Assembly (NCBI GenBank): GCA_047600805.1
Contig: JASGKG010000001.1
Span: forward strand, 2,170,001-2,234,000
DNA length: 64,000 nt
Direction: 5' to 3'
Source: JADKHC01 sp047600805
GTDB lineage: Bacteria; Verrucomicrobiota; Verrucomicrobiia; Opitutales; Opitutaceae
Below, piece after piece: positions 18,760 to 28,033 of the stretch; position 1 is the stretch's first letter; each line of letters starts with the position of its first letter. Under the pieces are notes generated by a model, which saw only the letters and a program-made list of their open reading frames with translations, ran no database searches and was not told the DNA's origin. Both the position numbers and the translations under genes were made by a program.

Positions 18760-20304
18760 ATGAATCTTTTCCGCCGCAAGTCCGTAGTAGCGCTCCAAGC
18801 CGAAGCCGCCGAGAGCCACGAACTGCACCGAGCGCTCGGGCCGGTCAATCTCATGATGCTCGGGATCGGCACGATCATCGGAACGGGCATCTTCGTTCTC
18901 ACGGGCACCGTCGCCGCACAGAATGCAGGACCTGCCGTGGTTCTGTCGTTTGTGTTAGCCGGTCTCGCCTCCGTCTTTGCCGCGTTTTGCTACAGCGAAT
19001 TCGCTTCGTTAGTGCCGATGTCAGGCAGCGCCTACACTTACGGTTACGCCACCTTGGGCGAAATTTTCGCGTGGATCATCGGCTGGGACTTGATCCTCGA
19101 ATACGCGGTTGGGGCCATCACGGTATCGATTGGTTGGTCCGGCTACGTCGTGTCGTTCCTCACGGACATCGGGATCATCATACCCCCCGAATTCTCCGCT
19201 GCGCGCGGCACTCAGCTGATCGAGATTCCCGCAGCGCTCGCGAGCACACTTCATCTCAAGGCCGGATGGCAGACGTTCAGTGAAGGTCTGGGTCAGGCGA
19301 TCGCCGCCCAAGGAGTAGATTTTCACACACTGGCCCACACGACCGCGTGGCTGAATCTGCCCGCCGCCATCATCGTTTTCATCGTCACGACGTTGTTGAT
19401 CGTGGGCGTCAAAGAGTCGGCCAATTTCAACAACGTGATCGTCTTCGTTAAACTTGCCGTCGTGCTCATCTTCATCGTCGGTGCCGCGAAAGCGATCAAC
19501 CCGGCCAACTGGCACCCGTTTATTCCTCCCAGTCATGGCCACTCAGGAGAGTTCGGCTGGAGCGGAATCATGACCGGGGCGGGTATAGTTTTCTTCGCCT
19601 ATATCGGCTTCGATTGCGTGAGCACCGCGGCCCAGGAAGCCAAAAATCCTCAACGCGACATGCCCATCGGCATCATCGGTTCCCTGCTCGTCTGCACTCT
19701 CCTCTACATCGTGGTTTCCGGAATCGCCACCGGCGTTGTCTCTTACAACCAGTTGGATATCCCTGATCCCATCGCTTACGTCGCGGACCGCGCCGGCCTC
19801 GGCTGGATGGCATCATTAATCAAGCTTGGGGCCATCGCCGGGTTATCCTCCGTGATTCTCGGACTGCTCTACGGCCAGTCGCGTATTTTTTGGACGATGT
19901 CCCGAGACGGCTTGCTACCGCCGTTTATTCAAAGAGTGCATCCTCGGCTCAAAACTCCGTGGATCACTTCCATCGTAACAGGCCTGTTTGTCGCGGCGTT
20001 TGGCGCCATCTTCAACGTCCGTGAAGCGGGAAGCCTATGCTCCATCGGGACGCTGCTCGCGTTTGTCATCGTCTGCGTCGGCATTCTGGTTTTGCGCGTG
20101 CGCCACCCCGAACTGAAGCCGCGCTTCCGTACCCCTGCCGTCTGGTTCGTCGCGCCCGCTGGCGCCGTCAGCGCACTTTATCTTATGTGCTCGTTGCCGT
20201 GGCCCACGTGGCGCCGCCTCATCGTCTGGTTCGCCATCGGTATCGTGATCTATTTCACCTACAGCCAGCGTCGCTCGAAGCTGAACCAGACTCAAGCCAA
20301 GTAA
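18760..20304 (+). CDS. APC-family amino acid permease (cationic amino acid transporter type)
   Basis: The roughly 514-residue membrane protein has 12 to 14 hydrophobic segments and the APC signature near its start (LMMLGIGTIIGTGIFVLTG). SVFAAFCYSEFASLVPMSGS (helix 3) and YIGFDCVSTAAQEAKNPQRD also match the YfnA/CAT branch of the amino acid-polyamine-organocation superfamily. It should import amino acids by proton coupling or exchange; the substrate cannot be read from the sequence. The ATG at 18760 is preferred over the upstream codon at 18688 because the extra residues have no membrane-protein character. It is divergent from aspS across a 235-bp gap that should hold both promoters. Confidence 0.9.
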   Translation: MNLFRRKSVVALQAEAAESHELHRALGPVNLMMLGIGTIIGTGIFVLTGTVAAQNAGPAVVLSFVLAGLASVFAAFCYSEFASLVPMSGSAYTYGYATLGEIFAWIIGWDLILEYAVGAITVSIGWSGYVVSFLTDIGIIIPPEFSAARGTQLIEIPAALASTLHLKAGWQTFSEGLGQAIAAQGVDFHTLAHTTAWLNLPAAIIVFIVTTLLIVGVKESANFNNVIVFVKLAVVLIFIVGAAKAINPANWHPFIPPSHGHSGEFGWSGIMTGAGIVFFAYIGFDCVSTAAQEAKNPQRDMPIGIIGSLLVCTLLYIVVSGIATGVVSYNQLDIPDPIAYVADRAGLGWMASLIKLGAIAGLSSVILGLLYGQSRIFWTMSRDGLLPPFIQRVHPRLKTPWITSIVTGLFVAAFGAIFNVREAGSLCSIGTLLAFVIVCVGILVLRVRHPELKPRFRTPAVWFVAPAGAVSALYLMCSLPWPTWRRLIVWFAIGIVIYFTYSQRRSKLNQTQAK

Positions 20305-20603
20305 TCAGCAGAAATTCCATCCATATCTTGGCTCCTTACCGCAATATTCCGCGGAGGGGAAACTGGTCTTCCGTCACAAAACCTTCGGAACCCACTAAGC
20401 TCGAAAGGGCTAAAAGTGCCGTGCGGTTCACCTCAAACGGGTGGATTGTAAAAACCAAATCAACCGCGCTGCGTTTCCGGAACGCAGCTTGCAGGCCCGG
20501 GTCGGTCGTCCACGGTCAAACCACCGCCATGGCTACCCTGCGTATCCTTTCTCCATTTGAAGCGCCAGACGATACCGCCCGCCTCACAAACTCTTCTCGC
20601 ATA
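20305..20603. other. 299-bp leader region before the GH44 gene with several hairpins
   Basis: The stretch holds a perfect hairpin GCTGCGTT-TCCGG-AACGCAGC at 20469-20489 and smaller possible stems around 20390-20445 (AGCTCGAAAGGGCT, CACCTCAAACGGGTG). I could not match it to a riboswitch class. It may be the end of the permease transcript plus a structured leader. Confidence 0.4.
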
Positions 20604-23600
20604 ATGGCGGTTGCTCTTGCTTGTTTGTTTCTCGTAACCTCGCACCTCCGCGCCCAGGCAACGCCGCCGTCGATCACTTCGTTCCAAGCCTCGCCGTCGT
20701 CGATCAACTCCGGGCAGTCCTCCACGCTCAGCTGGACGATCGCGAACGCCACCAGCCTCAGCATCAACCAAGGCGTCGGCACCGTGACCGGTACGAGCAC
20801 GACCGTGAGTCCTTCCGCAACCACCGTCTACACCTTGACGGCGACCGGGACCGGCGGGACAGCCACTTCGACCGTCGGTGTCGCGGTGAACAACACCTCC
20901 ACAACCTATTCCTATATCTATCAATCCGGCCTGCAGGGCGGCTGGATCAATACTGGCTGGGGCTCCACCTGTAATCTCGCGGCCTCCACACTTGGCCATT
21001 CCGGCACAGCCACGATCGACGTCAGCATACCCGTCGCCTGGGAGGGACTCGCGCTCGGCGACGTCGGTCCTTCGTGGAACAACACCACGCTGCATTATCT
21101 AAACACCGTCACGACCTTGGAATTCGACGTCTACATCGCGTCGGATTCGACCGGACACGACAATCTCAAGCTGCTCTTGCAGGATGGAAACGGCGTTACC
21201 GCGCCCGTCATCACGAGCCTCATCTCCGGCTGGTCAACGATGACAAGCGCTCAGCGTTTTAACCAATGGCACCACGTCTCCGTTAATCTCGCCTCACTCA
21301 ATCCTACTTTCAGCAGTTTCTACCAGATCGTGTTCTGGAAGGCATCGGACACGGGCACTCCGCACTTTCGCCTGGCTGACATTCGCCTCGGCTCCATCAC
21401 CGACGTTCTTCCGCCCTCGATCACCCTCGGCAGTGTCACCGTGGATTACGACCAGCTCTATCTGCCGTTCACGACCAGCGAACCGGCGATTTACCGCATC
21501 GAGTATGGTTATGGTAATTACAATAACACGCTCAACGGCCAAACCACTCCCTATGTGACCAACCACGCGCCGTTGCTCTCCGGGCTGACTCGCGGAGCCA
21601 ACCTGCAGTACCGCATCGTGGCTACCGACCTCGCCGGCAACCAGGGCGTGGTCACGGGCAACGTGATTATCACGGATCCACCACCTCCCACCGCCGCAAG
21701 TGTCACCATCACCGCCGATCCCGCCCACACTCACGCGATTTCACCGTGGATCTACGGCATCAATTTCTACGAAGGCCTCACCAATCCGCCCCGCAACCTC
21801 ACGTTCAACCGCGAAGGCGGCAACCGCTGGACGGCGTACAATTGGGAGAACAACGCCTCCAACGCCGGCTCCGACTGGCATTACAGCAGCGACAATTACC
21901 TCGGTGGCGGCAACACCCCGGCCGAGGCCGTAAGGAGTCTGATCGCCACCAGCCGAACCAATGGCCAGGCGACCTTGGTGACGTTTCAACTCCAAGGCTA
22001 TGTAGCGGCCGATAAAAACGGCAACGTCAGCATGACCGACAACCTGGCGACCCGACTGGCCAACCGGTTCAAACAGGTCGTGTTCAAGAAAGGCTCCGCC
22101 TTCACGGCCACGCCGTCCACCGCCGACGCTTTTGTGTATATGGATGAGTTTATGTCGGTCCTGAAAGGAAAATTCACGGCCAACATTTACGCCGACGCCG
22201 CCACCCCGACCTTTATCTCGCTCGATAACGAACCGGAGCTCTGGCCTTCCACTCACGAGGAAATCCAAGGCACCACCCCACCCGACGCCACGGCTTACAA
22301 TCAACAAACCGTCGCGCTCGCCAAAGCGCTCAAGGACGTCGACGCGAGCGTGATTCTCTTCGGCCCTGTTCACTACGGGTTCGGCGGAATCCACGATTGG
22401 CAGGGCGCTTCGGGGTTTAGCTCAAGCTATTGGTTTACCGACAAGTATCTCACCGACATGAAAGCGGCTTCGCTCGCCGATGGACGCCGGCTCCTCGACG
22501 TCTACGACATCCACTGGTATTCCGAAGCGCAGGGAGACGGCACCCGCATCACCGAACTCACAGGCACGACGTTAACATCCGGCCAGATCCAAGCCATTGT
22601 GCAAAGCCCTCGGAGCCTTTGGGACACCACTTACCAGGAAACGTCGTGGATCGCGCACGACGTTTTAGGCGGACCGATCTACCTTTTGAAACGAATTCAG
22701 GACAAGATCGACGCGATCTGGCCGGGTACACGGATCGCCATCACCGAGTACGAAAATGGCGGCACGAACCACATCGCCGGGGCCATCGCGCAGGCGGACA
22801 ACCTCGGCATTTTTGGCCAGTTGAACCTTTTCGCGGCCAATTATTGGCCGGCCAGCAACAACGATCCCTTCACGTTTGCAGCCTTCAAGATGTACCGCGA
22901 TTACGACGGCGCTCTCGGCACGTTCGGCGATATTTCCGTACCGACCGTTTCGAGCGACACTTCAAAAGTCGCCGCGTACGTAAGCCGCAGTTCGGCAAAC
23001 TCGAATCGCACCGTGATCGTGGCCATCAACCGCTCGGAAGTCTCGCAAGCCGTGCGATTCAACGGTCTCAGCGCCAGCGGCAACGCTCGCCTCTTCCGCC
23101 TTTCTGCTAGTTCGACAACGCCGTCCGCGGTCGGCACCGCCTCGGTCGATCTTGCAACGTGGATCGTTTCGCTCCCGTCGTACTCCGTGACGACGATCGA
23201 GCTCACGGCGAGTTCCAGCGGCTCGAGTTCGTCCTCGTCCTCCTCTTCGAGTTCGTCGTCGAGTAGTTCAAGTTCATCGAGTTCTTCCTCCTCGAGTTCG
23301 AGCAGCAGCTCGTCCTCGTCGTCCGGCGGAAGTGGCAGTTCCAGCGGCACCGGCTCATCGTCGAGCAGCAGTTCATCCTCCAGCTCGTCGTCGAGTTCGT
23401 CCTCAAGCAGCTCCAGTTCGAGCTCTTCGAGCAGTTCCAGTTCGTCTTCCTCCAGCTCTTCGAGCAGCAGCTCCAGTTCCTCGTCGAGCTCCGGCAGTTC
23501 TTCTGGCGGCAACTCCGGAGGCGGAAAAGGCGGCGGTGGCGGCGCGCCGTCCCTGTGGTATTTGTCGCTGTTGGCCTCTGCCGCCGCGTACCGGTTGCGC

Positions 23601-23615
23601 CGATGCCGGAAATGA
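20604..23615 (+). CDS. Secreted GH44 glycanase with poly-serine linkers and C-terminal anchor
   Basis: The 1003-residue product begins with a signal peptide (VALACLFLVTSHLRAQA). An Ig-like domain (21-95), a carbohydrate-binding-like beta domain (about 100-270) and a fibronectin-like segment lead to a GH44 catalytic domain (about 370-780). The domain has FNREGGNRWTAYNWENNAS, SLDNEPELW with the acid/base Glu543, and ITEYENGG with the nucleophile Glu715. GH44 enzymes cut beta-1,4-glucan and xyloglucan. Two poly-serine tracts (about residues 870-963), broken by Gly-rich spacers, lead to GGGKGGGGGAPS, a hydrophobic helix and a final Arg-rich tail. This C-terminus matches the pectate lyase at 51497. 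An alternative start is the ATG at 20529, which would lengthen the signal peptide. The open frame continues upstream into the permease gene, but that part is not protein-like. Confidence 0.92.
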   Translation: MAVALACLFLVTSHLRAQATPPSITSFQASPSSINSGQSSTLSWTIANATSLSINQGVGTVTGTSTTVSPSATTVYTLTATGTGGTATSTVGVAVNNTSTTYSYIYQSGLQGGWINTGWGSTCNLAASTLGHSGTATIDVSIPVAWEGLALGDVGPSWNNTTLHYLNTVTTLEFDVYIASDSTGHDNLKLLLQDGNGVTAPVITSLISGWSTMTSAQRFNQWHHVSVNLASLNPTFSSFYQIVFWKASDTGTPHFRLADIRLGSITDVLPPSITLGSVTVDYDQLYLPFTTSEPAIYRIEYGYGNYNNTLNGQTTPYVTNHAPLLSGLTRGANLQYRIVATDLAGNQGVVTGNVIITDPPPPTAASVTITADPAHTHAISPWIYGINFYEGLTNPPRNLTFNREGGNRWTAYNWENNASNAGSDWHYSSDNYLGGGNTPAEAVRSLIATSRTNGQATLVTFQLQGYVAADKNGNVSMTDNLATRLANRFKQVVFKKGSAFTATPSTADAFVYMDEFMSVLKGKFTANIYADAATPTFISLDNEPELWPSTHEEIQGTTPPDATAYNQQTVALAKALKDVDASVILFGPVHYGFGGIHDWQGASGFSSSYWFTDKYLTDMKAASLADGRRLLDVYDIHWYSEAQGDGTRITELTGTTLTSGQIQAIVQSPRSLWDTTYQETSWIAHDVLGGPIYLLKRIQDKIDAIWPGTRIAITEYENGGTNHIAGAIAQADNLGIFGQLNLFAANYWPASNNDPFTFAAFKMYRDYDGALGTFGDISVPTVSSDTSKVAAYVSRSSANSNRTVIVAINRSEVSQAVRFNGLSASGNARLFRLSASSTTPSAVGTASVDLATWIVSLPSYSVTTIELTASSSGSSSSSSSSSSSSSSSSSSSSSSSSSSSSSSSSSSGGSGSSSGTGSSSSSSSSSSSSSSSSSSSSSSSSSSSSSSSSSSSSSSSSSSSSSSGSSSGGNSGGGKGGGGGAPSLWYLSLLASAAAYRLRRCRK

Positions 23616-23708
23616 GAATTGCGCAAAAGCCAGCTAAGGTGATCACGCGCTTGGGCAGGTAATCTTTTTCGTTGCTCACAAGGCGCCCGCCCCAACGATT
23701 CGGCGACC

Positions 23709-24563
23709 GTGGCTCCCGACTCCGATTATCGCATCAAATTGCCGGTCTTTGAAGGACCGCTCGACCTGCTGCTCTTCCTCATCCGGAAGAACGAAATCGA
23801 CATTTACGACATCCCCATCGTCACCGTCACGCAGCAATACATCGATGTCATCAAATCGATGCAGCAGCTCGACTTGGAAATCGCCGGGGATTTTTTCGTG
23901 ATGGCGGCGACGTTGATGGAGATTAAGAGCCGCATGCTGTTGCCCAAGGGGCAGCACGCAATCGATCCGAACGCCGAGGATGACGACGCGATGGATCCCC
24001 GTTGGGAACTCGTGCACCAGCTGCTGCAATACAAAAAGTTCAAGGAAGCCGCCGGTGATCTGGAGAAGATGGCCACTTTCCAACGCGACATGCTACCGCG
24101 CCTTGTCGCCTCCACCACGCTCAGCGAAGCCGAACGTCCGCTTCGCAGCGGCGATCGCATCGACCTTTGGAACTCTTTCAACATCGTCCTCCGCCGCCTC
24201 GCCGAAAAACTGGTGGTCGGCGAAATCAAGGACGAGCAGGTCACCGTGGCCGATCAGATGGAAATGATCCTCAGCCGCCTCGACACCCAAAAGCAGTTCA
24301 TCTTTTCCACCCTCTTTCAGGGCAAAATCACGCTGCGCGTTCTCGTGGCGACCTTCATCGCTGTGCTGGAACTCGCCCGCCTGCAAAAGCTGCGCGTCAC
24401 ACAAAACGAAGCTTTCACCGACATCATCTGCATCGCGGTCGAACCAAAGATCACCGAATCACCGCAGCCTCCGGAAGCAGCGAAGCCCGCAGAACAGCCC
24501 ACGTCCGCCGAAGCACAGAAGACGCTTGAAACAAGCGCCTCGTCCGACACCGTAACCGCGTGA
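23709..24563 (+). CDS. scpA: Segregation and condensation protein A
   Basis: The 284-residue kleisin has the typical N-terminal motif YRIKLPVFEGPLDLLLFLIR, followed by IDIYDIPIVTVTQQYI and AGDFFVMAATLMEIKSRMLL. A C-terminal winged-helix part (TLRVLVATFIAVLELARLQK) binds SMC. With ScpB and SMC it builds the condensin that organises and segregates the chromosome. An acidic, Ala/Pro-rich tail of about 40 residues is added to the core. The start is GTG at 23709, placed just before the conserved domain. scpB is not adjacent. The next small gene overlaps the stop codon by four bases, so the two are translationally coupled. Confidence 0.93.
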   Translation: MAPDSDYRIKLPVFEGPLDLLLFLIRKNEIDIYDIPIVTVTQQYIDVIKSMQQLDLEIAGDFFVMAATLMEIKSRMLLPKGQHAIDPNAEDDDAMDPRWELVHQLLQYKKFKEAAGDLEKMATFQRDMLPRLVASTTLSEAERPLRSGDRIDLWNSFNIVLRRLAEKLVVGEIKDEQVTVADQMEMILSRLDTQKQFIFSTLFQGKITLRVLVATFIAVLELARLQKLRVTQNEAFTDIICIAVEPKITESPQPPEAAKPAEQPTSAEAQKTLETSASSDTVTA

Positions 24564-24826
24564 GCAAAAAGCCCGCTAACTCCAGCAAGGCAAAGTCCAA
24601 AAAAACCGTGATTCTCGGCGGAATTGGCTTGGACAATAAGGACGGCCATAAACGCGTCACCACCGGCGAACAATTCGTCCTCGTCGGCGGCTCCGAAGAA
24701 ACCCACGGTCGCATGACTGAGACCGCGATCAAAACGTTTGAGGAGCTCAAGCATCGCGGCAAACATCTCGCCGAAGTCGAGCACGCCGAACTTCAGGAAA
24801 TCATTCACAAATCCACTCCGCACTAG
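24560..24826 (+). CDS. Small conserved-looking protein coupled to scpA
   Basis: The 88-residue product begins at a GTG that overlaps the scpA stop codon (GTGA). The N-terminus is Lys/Ser-rich (KPANSSKAKSKK). The rest reads as a compact domain with VILGGIGLDNKDGHKRVTTG, EQFVLVGGSEETHGRMTETA and a C-terminal helix FEELKHRGKHLAEVEHAELQ. I do not recognise the family. The overlap and shared strand suggest cotranslation with scpA and perhaps a role in chromosome biology. That is inference from position only. Confidence 0.7.
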   Translation: MSKKPANSSKAKSKKTVILGGIGLDNKDGHKRVTTGEQFVLVGGSEETHGRMTETAIKTFEELKHRGKHLAEVEHAELQEIIHKSTPH

Positions 24827-24901
24827 ATCAGTGATTTCCGCGGCGTCGCTTGAACCGGCGCCGAATCCGATTTCGTTATTCGCAAACAAATCATATCAAC
24901 C

Positions 24902-25228
24902 ATGTCCGCCAATATCAGCACCCTGTCCGCCGTCTCGTTCAAACCAGCCATCAGCAGTAGCTCCACTCCCATTTTGGTGGATTTCTGGGCACCTTGGTGC
25001 GGACCGTGCAAAGCCATCGCTCCGATTCTGGAAGAACTCGCCGGCGAGCTCTCGGGCCAAGTTCAGATTGCCAAGCTCAATGTCGATGAAGCCGACGGCG
25101 TCGCCGGCGAATACGGCGTCCGCGCCATTCCGACCCTGCTGCTCTTCAAAAACGGTCAGGTCGTCGAGCAGTTCGTCGGCATGATGCCCAAGGCCACGCT
25201 CAAGGAAAAGATCCTGGCCAAGGTCTAA
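24902..25228 (+). CDS. trxA: Thioredoxin
   Basis: The 108-residue cytoplasmic protein has the redox motif WCGPC at residues 32-36 within DFWAPWCGPCKAIAPILEEL. The cis-proline loop follows in VRAIPTLLLFKNGQVVEQFV. Length and motif order are those of classical thioredoxin 1, which reduces disulfides with thioredoxin reductase and NADPH. No transit signal is present. It is followed 24 bp later by a strong terminator, so it ends a transcript, and it could be read together with scpA and the small gene before it. Confidence 0.95.
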   Translation: MSANISTLSAVSFKPAISSSSTPILVDFWAPWCGPCKAIAPILEELAGELSGQVQIAKLNVDEADGVAGEYGVRAIPTLLLFKNGQVVEQFVGMMPKATLKEKILAKV

Positions 25229-25252
25229 ACACCTTCCCAAGTAAACACTTTG

Positions 25253-25278
25253 AAGGCACCGGCGACGGTGCCTTTTTT
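25253..25278 (+). terminator. Intrinsic terminator of trxA
   Basis: GGCACC-GGCGAC-GGTGCC is followed by six T at 25255-25278, 26 bp after the trxA stop codon. Confidence 0.9.
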
Positions 25279-25348
25279 GCGCCCGACGCTCATGCAACGC
25301 CTGCGGTAAACACCTTAACCGTCGGCAAAAACGGCCGATACAGGGCTG

Positions 25349-26998
25349 GTGGGTACCTCCCTAGCTCAACAGACCATTAAACGCGTGTCCGATGGCCTCG
25401 AATCCGGTGAATCCGCGGGGCTCTCGGAGATCGTCGAGCTGATCCAGCAGCTCTCCGGTCACGCCCTCGATACTTCAGTTCAAGACCTCGCGACGATGAT
25501 CGGCAAAGATCTCGTCGTAACCGCCAAGGTCATCGCCGCCGCCAACACCATCGGCTACAATCCGAGCGGCATCGAAGTTTCCACCATCACGCAGGCGATC
25601 CACGTGATCGGGTTTAACAAGATCCGCCAACTCGCGGTTTCGCTCCTCCTGATTGAAAACGCCGAGCGCACGTTGAATCCGACGGAAAAACGCGAGATCG
25701 CCGCGCTGGCCTTGTGCAGCGGGATTCTCGCCGAAAGCGTGATGGAAAAACACGGCTCGGCTTCGCCCGAACATGCGTTCATCTGCGCTTCGCTGCGCAA
25801 CTACGGTCGCATTTTGATGACGACCTTCATGATCGAGGAGTATCGCCGCGCACGTGTGCTCGCGATGCAGAGCGGCGCCTCCGAAGACGAAGCTTTCAAC
25901 CAAGTCTTTGGACTAACACCGCTCGAACTCGGTTATCATCTTCTGGAAAGCGCTCACCTCCCCGACCCGATCCTGAAATCGCTGCGCGCCCTTCCGCCCG
26001 ACGCCGTCCGCAAAGCGTCGCAAAACCCCGAGGTGGAACTTTTGGTTCTGGCCGATTTATCGGTGAAACTCTGCGAGACTGCGTTGCGCACAGACCTAAG
26101 CGCCGCAGAGTTTGAACGCACCGCCCAGACTCTTTCAGCACGCACCGGGCGAGCGTTCTATTTGGACGTCGACGGCCTGCTCTCCGCCCTCAAAGAAACC
26201 GGCCAGCAACTGAACACATTCGCGAGCACCTTCGGACTGTCCGCTCTCACCGGAAGTCTCGCACCTCGCCTCCAGCAGCGAGCTGTCCGCAAAGATCCCG
26301 TCGGGTTTGTACCTCTCACACCGTTAGTGGCTGCCGCCACCGCTGATCCGAAACCCGTTGCGCAGCCCTCGCCCGCTCCCTCGCAACCGACCGCCGCCCC
26401 GGCTCCGACCGCGACACCCGTTCCCTCCAGCACCGCGCCGGCAGCTCCGACCGACCCAGCTCTGCAACCTGTTTCGGGTGAAGCCGATTTCCAGAGGGCC
26501 TTTGACACCGGTATCGAGCAGATGGCCAATCTCCTGACGGAAGAACCAGTCAAAATGGACAAAGTCTTCCGCGTGATCATGGACGCCGCCCTCCACGGGT
26601 TCGCCTCCAATGACGGCGTGCTTTTTGTCAGGGAAAGGTCCGGACATTCATATTCGCCGCGCTACGGTCATGGGCCTTTGTTGGATACGATTCGCAATCA
26701 ACCACTGATTCGAGAAAGCGACCGAAACGTCTGCGGTATTTGCCTCCAACGCCTCGAAGATGTTTTCATCAACGACGCAGCTGATCCAAAAATCCTCCCG
26801 CACCTCCCGCCCTGGCTGAAGACCAGCAACCTCGCTTCCTTCGTGCTTTTGCCAATCCACGAAAACCGGCGTCCCTTCGCGCTCCTGCTCGCCGGCTGGA
26901 GCCACAAGAAAACGATGGGGTTCACCGTCACTCAAATCCGCCAAGTCCGCTCCATGCTCAAACTGGTCGGCACCGCCCATCGGCTTTCTTCGCTGTAA
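25349..26998 (+). CDS. HDOD domain signalling protein with C-terminal GAF-like domain
   Basis: The 549-residue cytoplasmic protein starts at a GTG. Residues 10-240 form an HDOD domain: VELIQQLSGHALDTSVQDLA, then KDLVVTAKVIAAANTIGYNP and ITQAIHVIGFNKIRQLAVSL. HDOD is a catalytically dead relative of HD phosphohydrolases. A Pro/Ala/Thr-rich linker (about 330-375) leads to a C-terminal region with EEPVKMDKVFRVIMDAALHG, FASNDGVLFVRER and a hydrophobic end with VLLPIHENRRPFALLLAGW, which fits a GAF domain. Such proteins often link chemotaxis, motility or cyclic-nucleotide signalling, but the partner here is unknown. It is convergent with menA. Confidence 0.85.
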   Translation: MGTSLAQQTIKRVSDGLESGESAGLSEIVELIQQLSGHALDTSVQDLATMIGKDLVVTAKVIAAANTIGYNPSGIEVSTITQAIHVIGFNKIRQLAVSLLLIENAERTLNPTEKREIAALALCSGILAESVMEKHGSASPEHAFICASLRNYGRILMTTFMIEEYRRARVLAMQSGASEDEAFNQVFGLTPLELGYHLLESAHLPDPILKSLRALPPDAVRKASQNPEVELLVLADLSVKLCETALRTDLSAAEFERTAQTLSARTGRAFYLDVDGLLSALKETGQQLNTFASTFGLSALTGSLAPRLQQRAVRKDPVGFVPLTPLVAAATADPKPVAQPSPAPSQPTAAPAPTATPVPSSTAPAAPTDPALQPVSGEADFQRAFDTGIEQMANLLTEEPVKMDKVFRVIMDAALHGFASNDGVLFVRERSGHSYSPRYGHGPLLDTIRNQPLIRESDRNVCGICLQRLEDVFINDAADPKILPHLPPWLKTSNLASFVLLPIHENRRPFALLLAGWSHKKTMGFTVTQIRQVRSMLKLVGTAHRLSSL

Positions 26999-27038
26999 GC
27001 AACCGTGCCCAACCGGCCGCAGAAGCGCGCCAGGCGCC

Positions 27039-27923
27039 TTAGAGTAAAACACCCGCGCTCAACAAAATCGCGTAGAGGGCCAACAACTTTCCGGTATCTC
27101 CAAGGAGTCGTATGAGCTCCGCCGGTTCCTGCGCCGACGCCAGCCGATCGATGTGCTTCCAGCCCATCGGCGCCAGCGCGAGCGGCAGGAGCACCCACGG
27201 TTTGTAGCCCATGCGCATCAGGTGCAATGGGATCGTCAGCGCAACCAGGAGCGAAACCCCAAACTGTATCCGGGCAAAACGTTTTCCGAAACGAACCACC
27301 AAGGTGCGTTTGCCGGCCGCCCCATCGGTGTCGGCGTCCCGGTAATTGTTAACGACCAAAATATTCGCTGCCAACAACCCTACGCCTACCGCGCACAACA
27401 AAGCCTCGAGATCCACGTAGCCCGTCTGAACAAAAAAAGTCGCGCAGACCGCAACCAGTCCAAAGAAGATAAAAACGAAGACGTCGCCTAGTCCGTTGTA
27501 ACCCAAAGGATACGGGCCGCCGGTGTAAGCGATACCGCATACTATGCTCGTGATACCCACTACCAGCAGCGGCCAACCGCCGAAGCGGAGAAGTGTGAGG
27601 CCAATGATGAACGCGAACATGAAAACCACCAACATCGCCGACTTCATTACCTCGGGCGAAACCAGCCCGGACGCCACTGCTCGTCGCGGGCCGACACGCT
27701 CCTTGGTGTCGGCGCCTTTGATAAAGTCGTAGTAGTCGTTGGCGAAATTCGTTCCGATCTGAATGAGCAGCGCAAAACCCAAACAGGCCAAAGCCGCTGG
27801 CCACGAGATCGCCTTCTTCTCTAACCAGAGCTCATGCCACGCCAACGCCGTTCCCACGAGCACGGGCGCAACCGCCGCCGGCAACGTTCGCGGCCGGGCA
27901 GCGCCAATCCATACTTTGAGCAT
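27039..27923 (-). CDS. menA: 1,4-dihydroxy-2-naphthoate polyprenyltransferase
   Basis: The 294-residue integral membrane protein of the UbiA superfamily has the menA start motif KVWIGAARPRTLPAAVAPVL. The first Asp-rich substrate-binding motif is NFANDYYDFIKGADT, the second is ANILVVNNYRDADTDGAAGK, and the intervening YTGGPYPLGYNGLGDVFVFI is typical of MenA. It attaches the isoprenoid chain to dihydroxynaphthoate in menaquinone synthesis. Eight to nine membrane segments are visible. I use the ATG at 27923 because it directly precedes the conserved motif and has a GAAAGA sequence at suitable distance. An ATG at 27944 and a GTG at 27962 are possible. No other men genes lie in the window. Confidence 0.93.
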   Translation of the reverse strand: MLKVWIGAARPRTLPAAVAPVLVGTALAWHELWLEKKAISWPAALACLGFALLIQIGTNFANDYYDFIKGADTKERVGPRRAVASGLVSPEVMKSAMLVVFMFAFIIGLTLLRFGGWPLLVVGITSIVCGIAYTGGPYPLGYNGLGDVFVFIFFGLVAVCATFFVQTGYVDLEALLCAVGVGLLAANILVVNNYRDADTDGAAGKRTLVVRFGKRFARIQFGVSLLVALTIPLHLMRMGYKPWVLLPLALAPMGWKHIDRLASAQEPAELIRLLGDTGKLLALYAILLSAGVLL

Positions 27924-28033
27924 CGAGGGTCTTTCGTTTCGCATGCGAGCGCTATCTCGCACAGCCTGACGCTCGTAGGCAAAGAAGAATTGCGTTAAAG
28001 AAACCTAGCGCGCGGACAAGTCGACACGCTACC

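Noticed and set aside
20330..20490. Possible riboswitch before the GH44 gene
   Set aside because: Several small stems are visible, but I could not match the conserved cores of the cyclic-di-GMP, SAM, cobalamin, TPP or glutamine classes.
20037..20603. Extension of the GH44 frame into the permease gene
   Set aside because: The added residues have no protein character, overlap a certain gene by 268 bp and would put the signal peptide 190 residues inside the protein.
22901..23695. Acidic (Asp/Glu/Leu-rich) frame opposite the GH44 poly-serine tract
   Set aside because: Such runs of E, D and L are what serine codons give on the other strand; the same shadow appears at 52183-52536.
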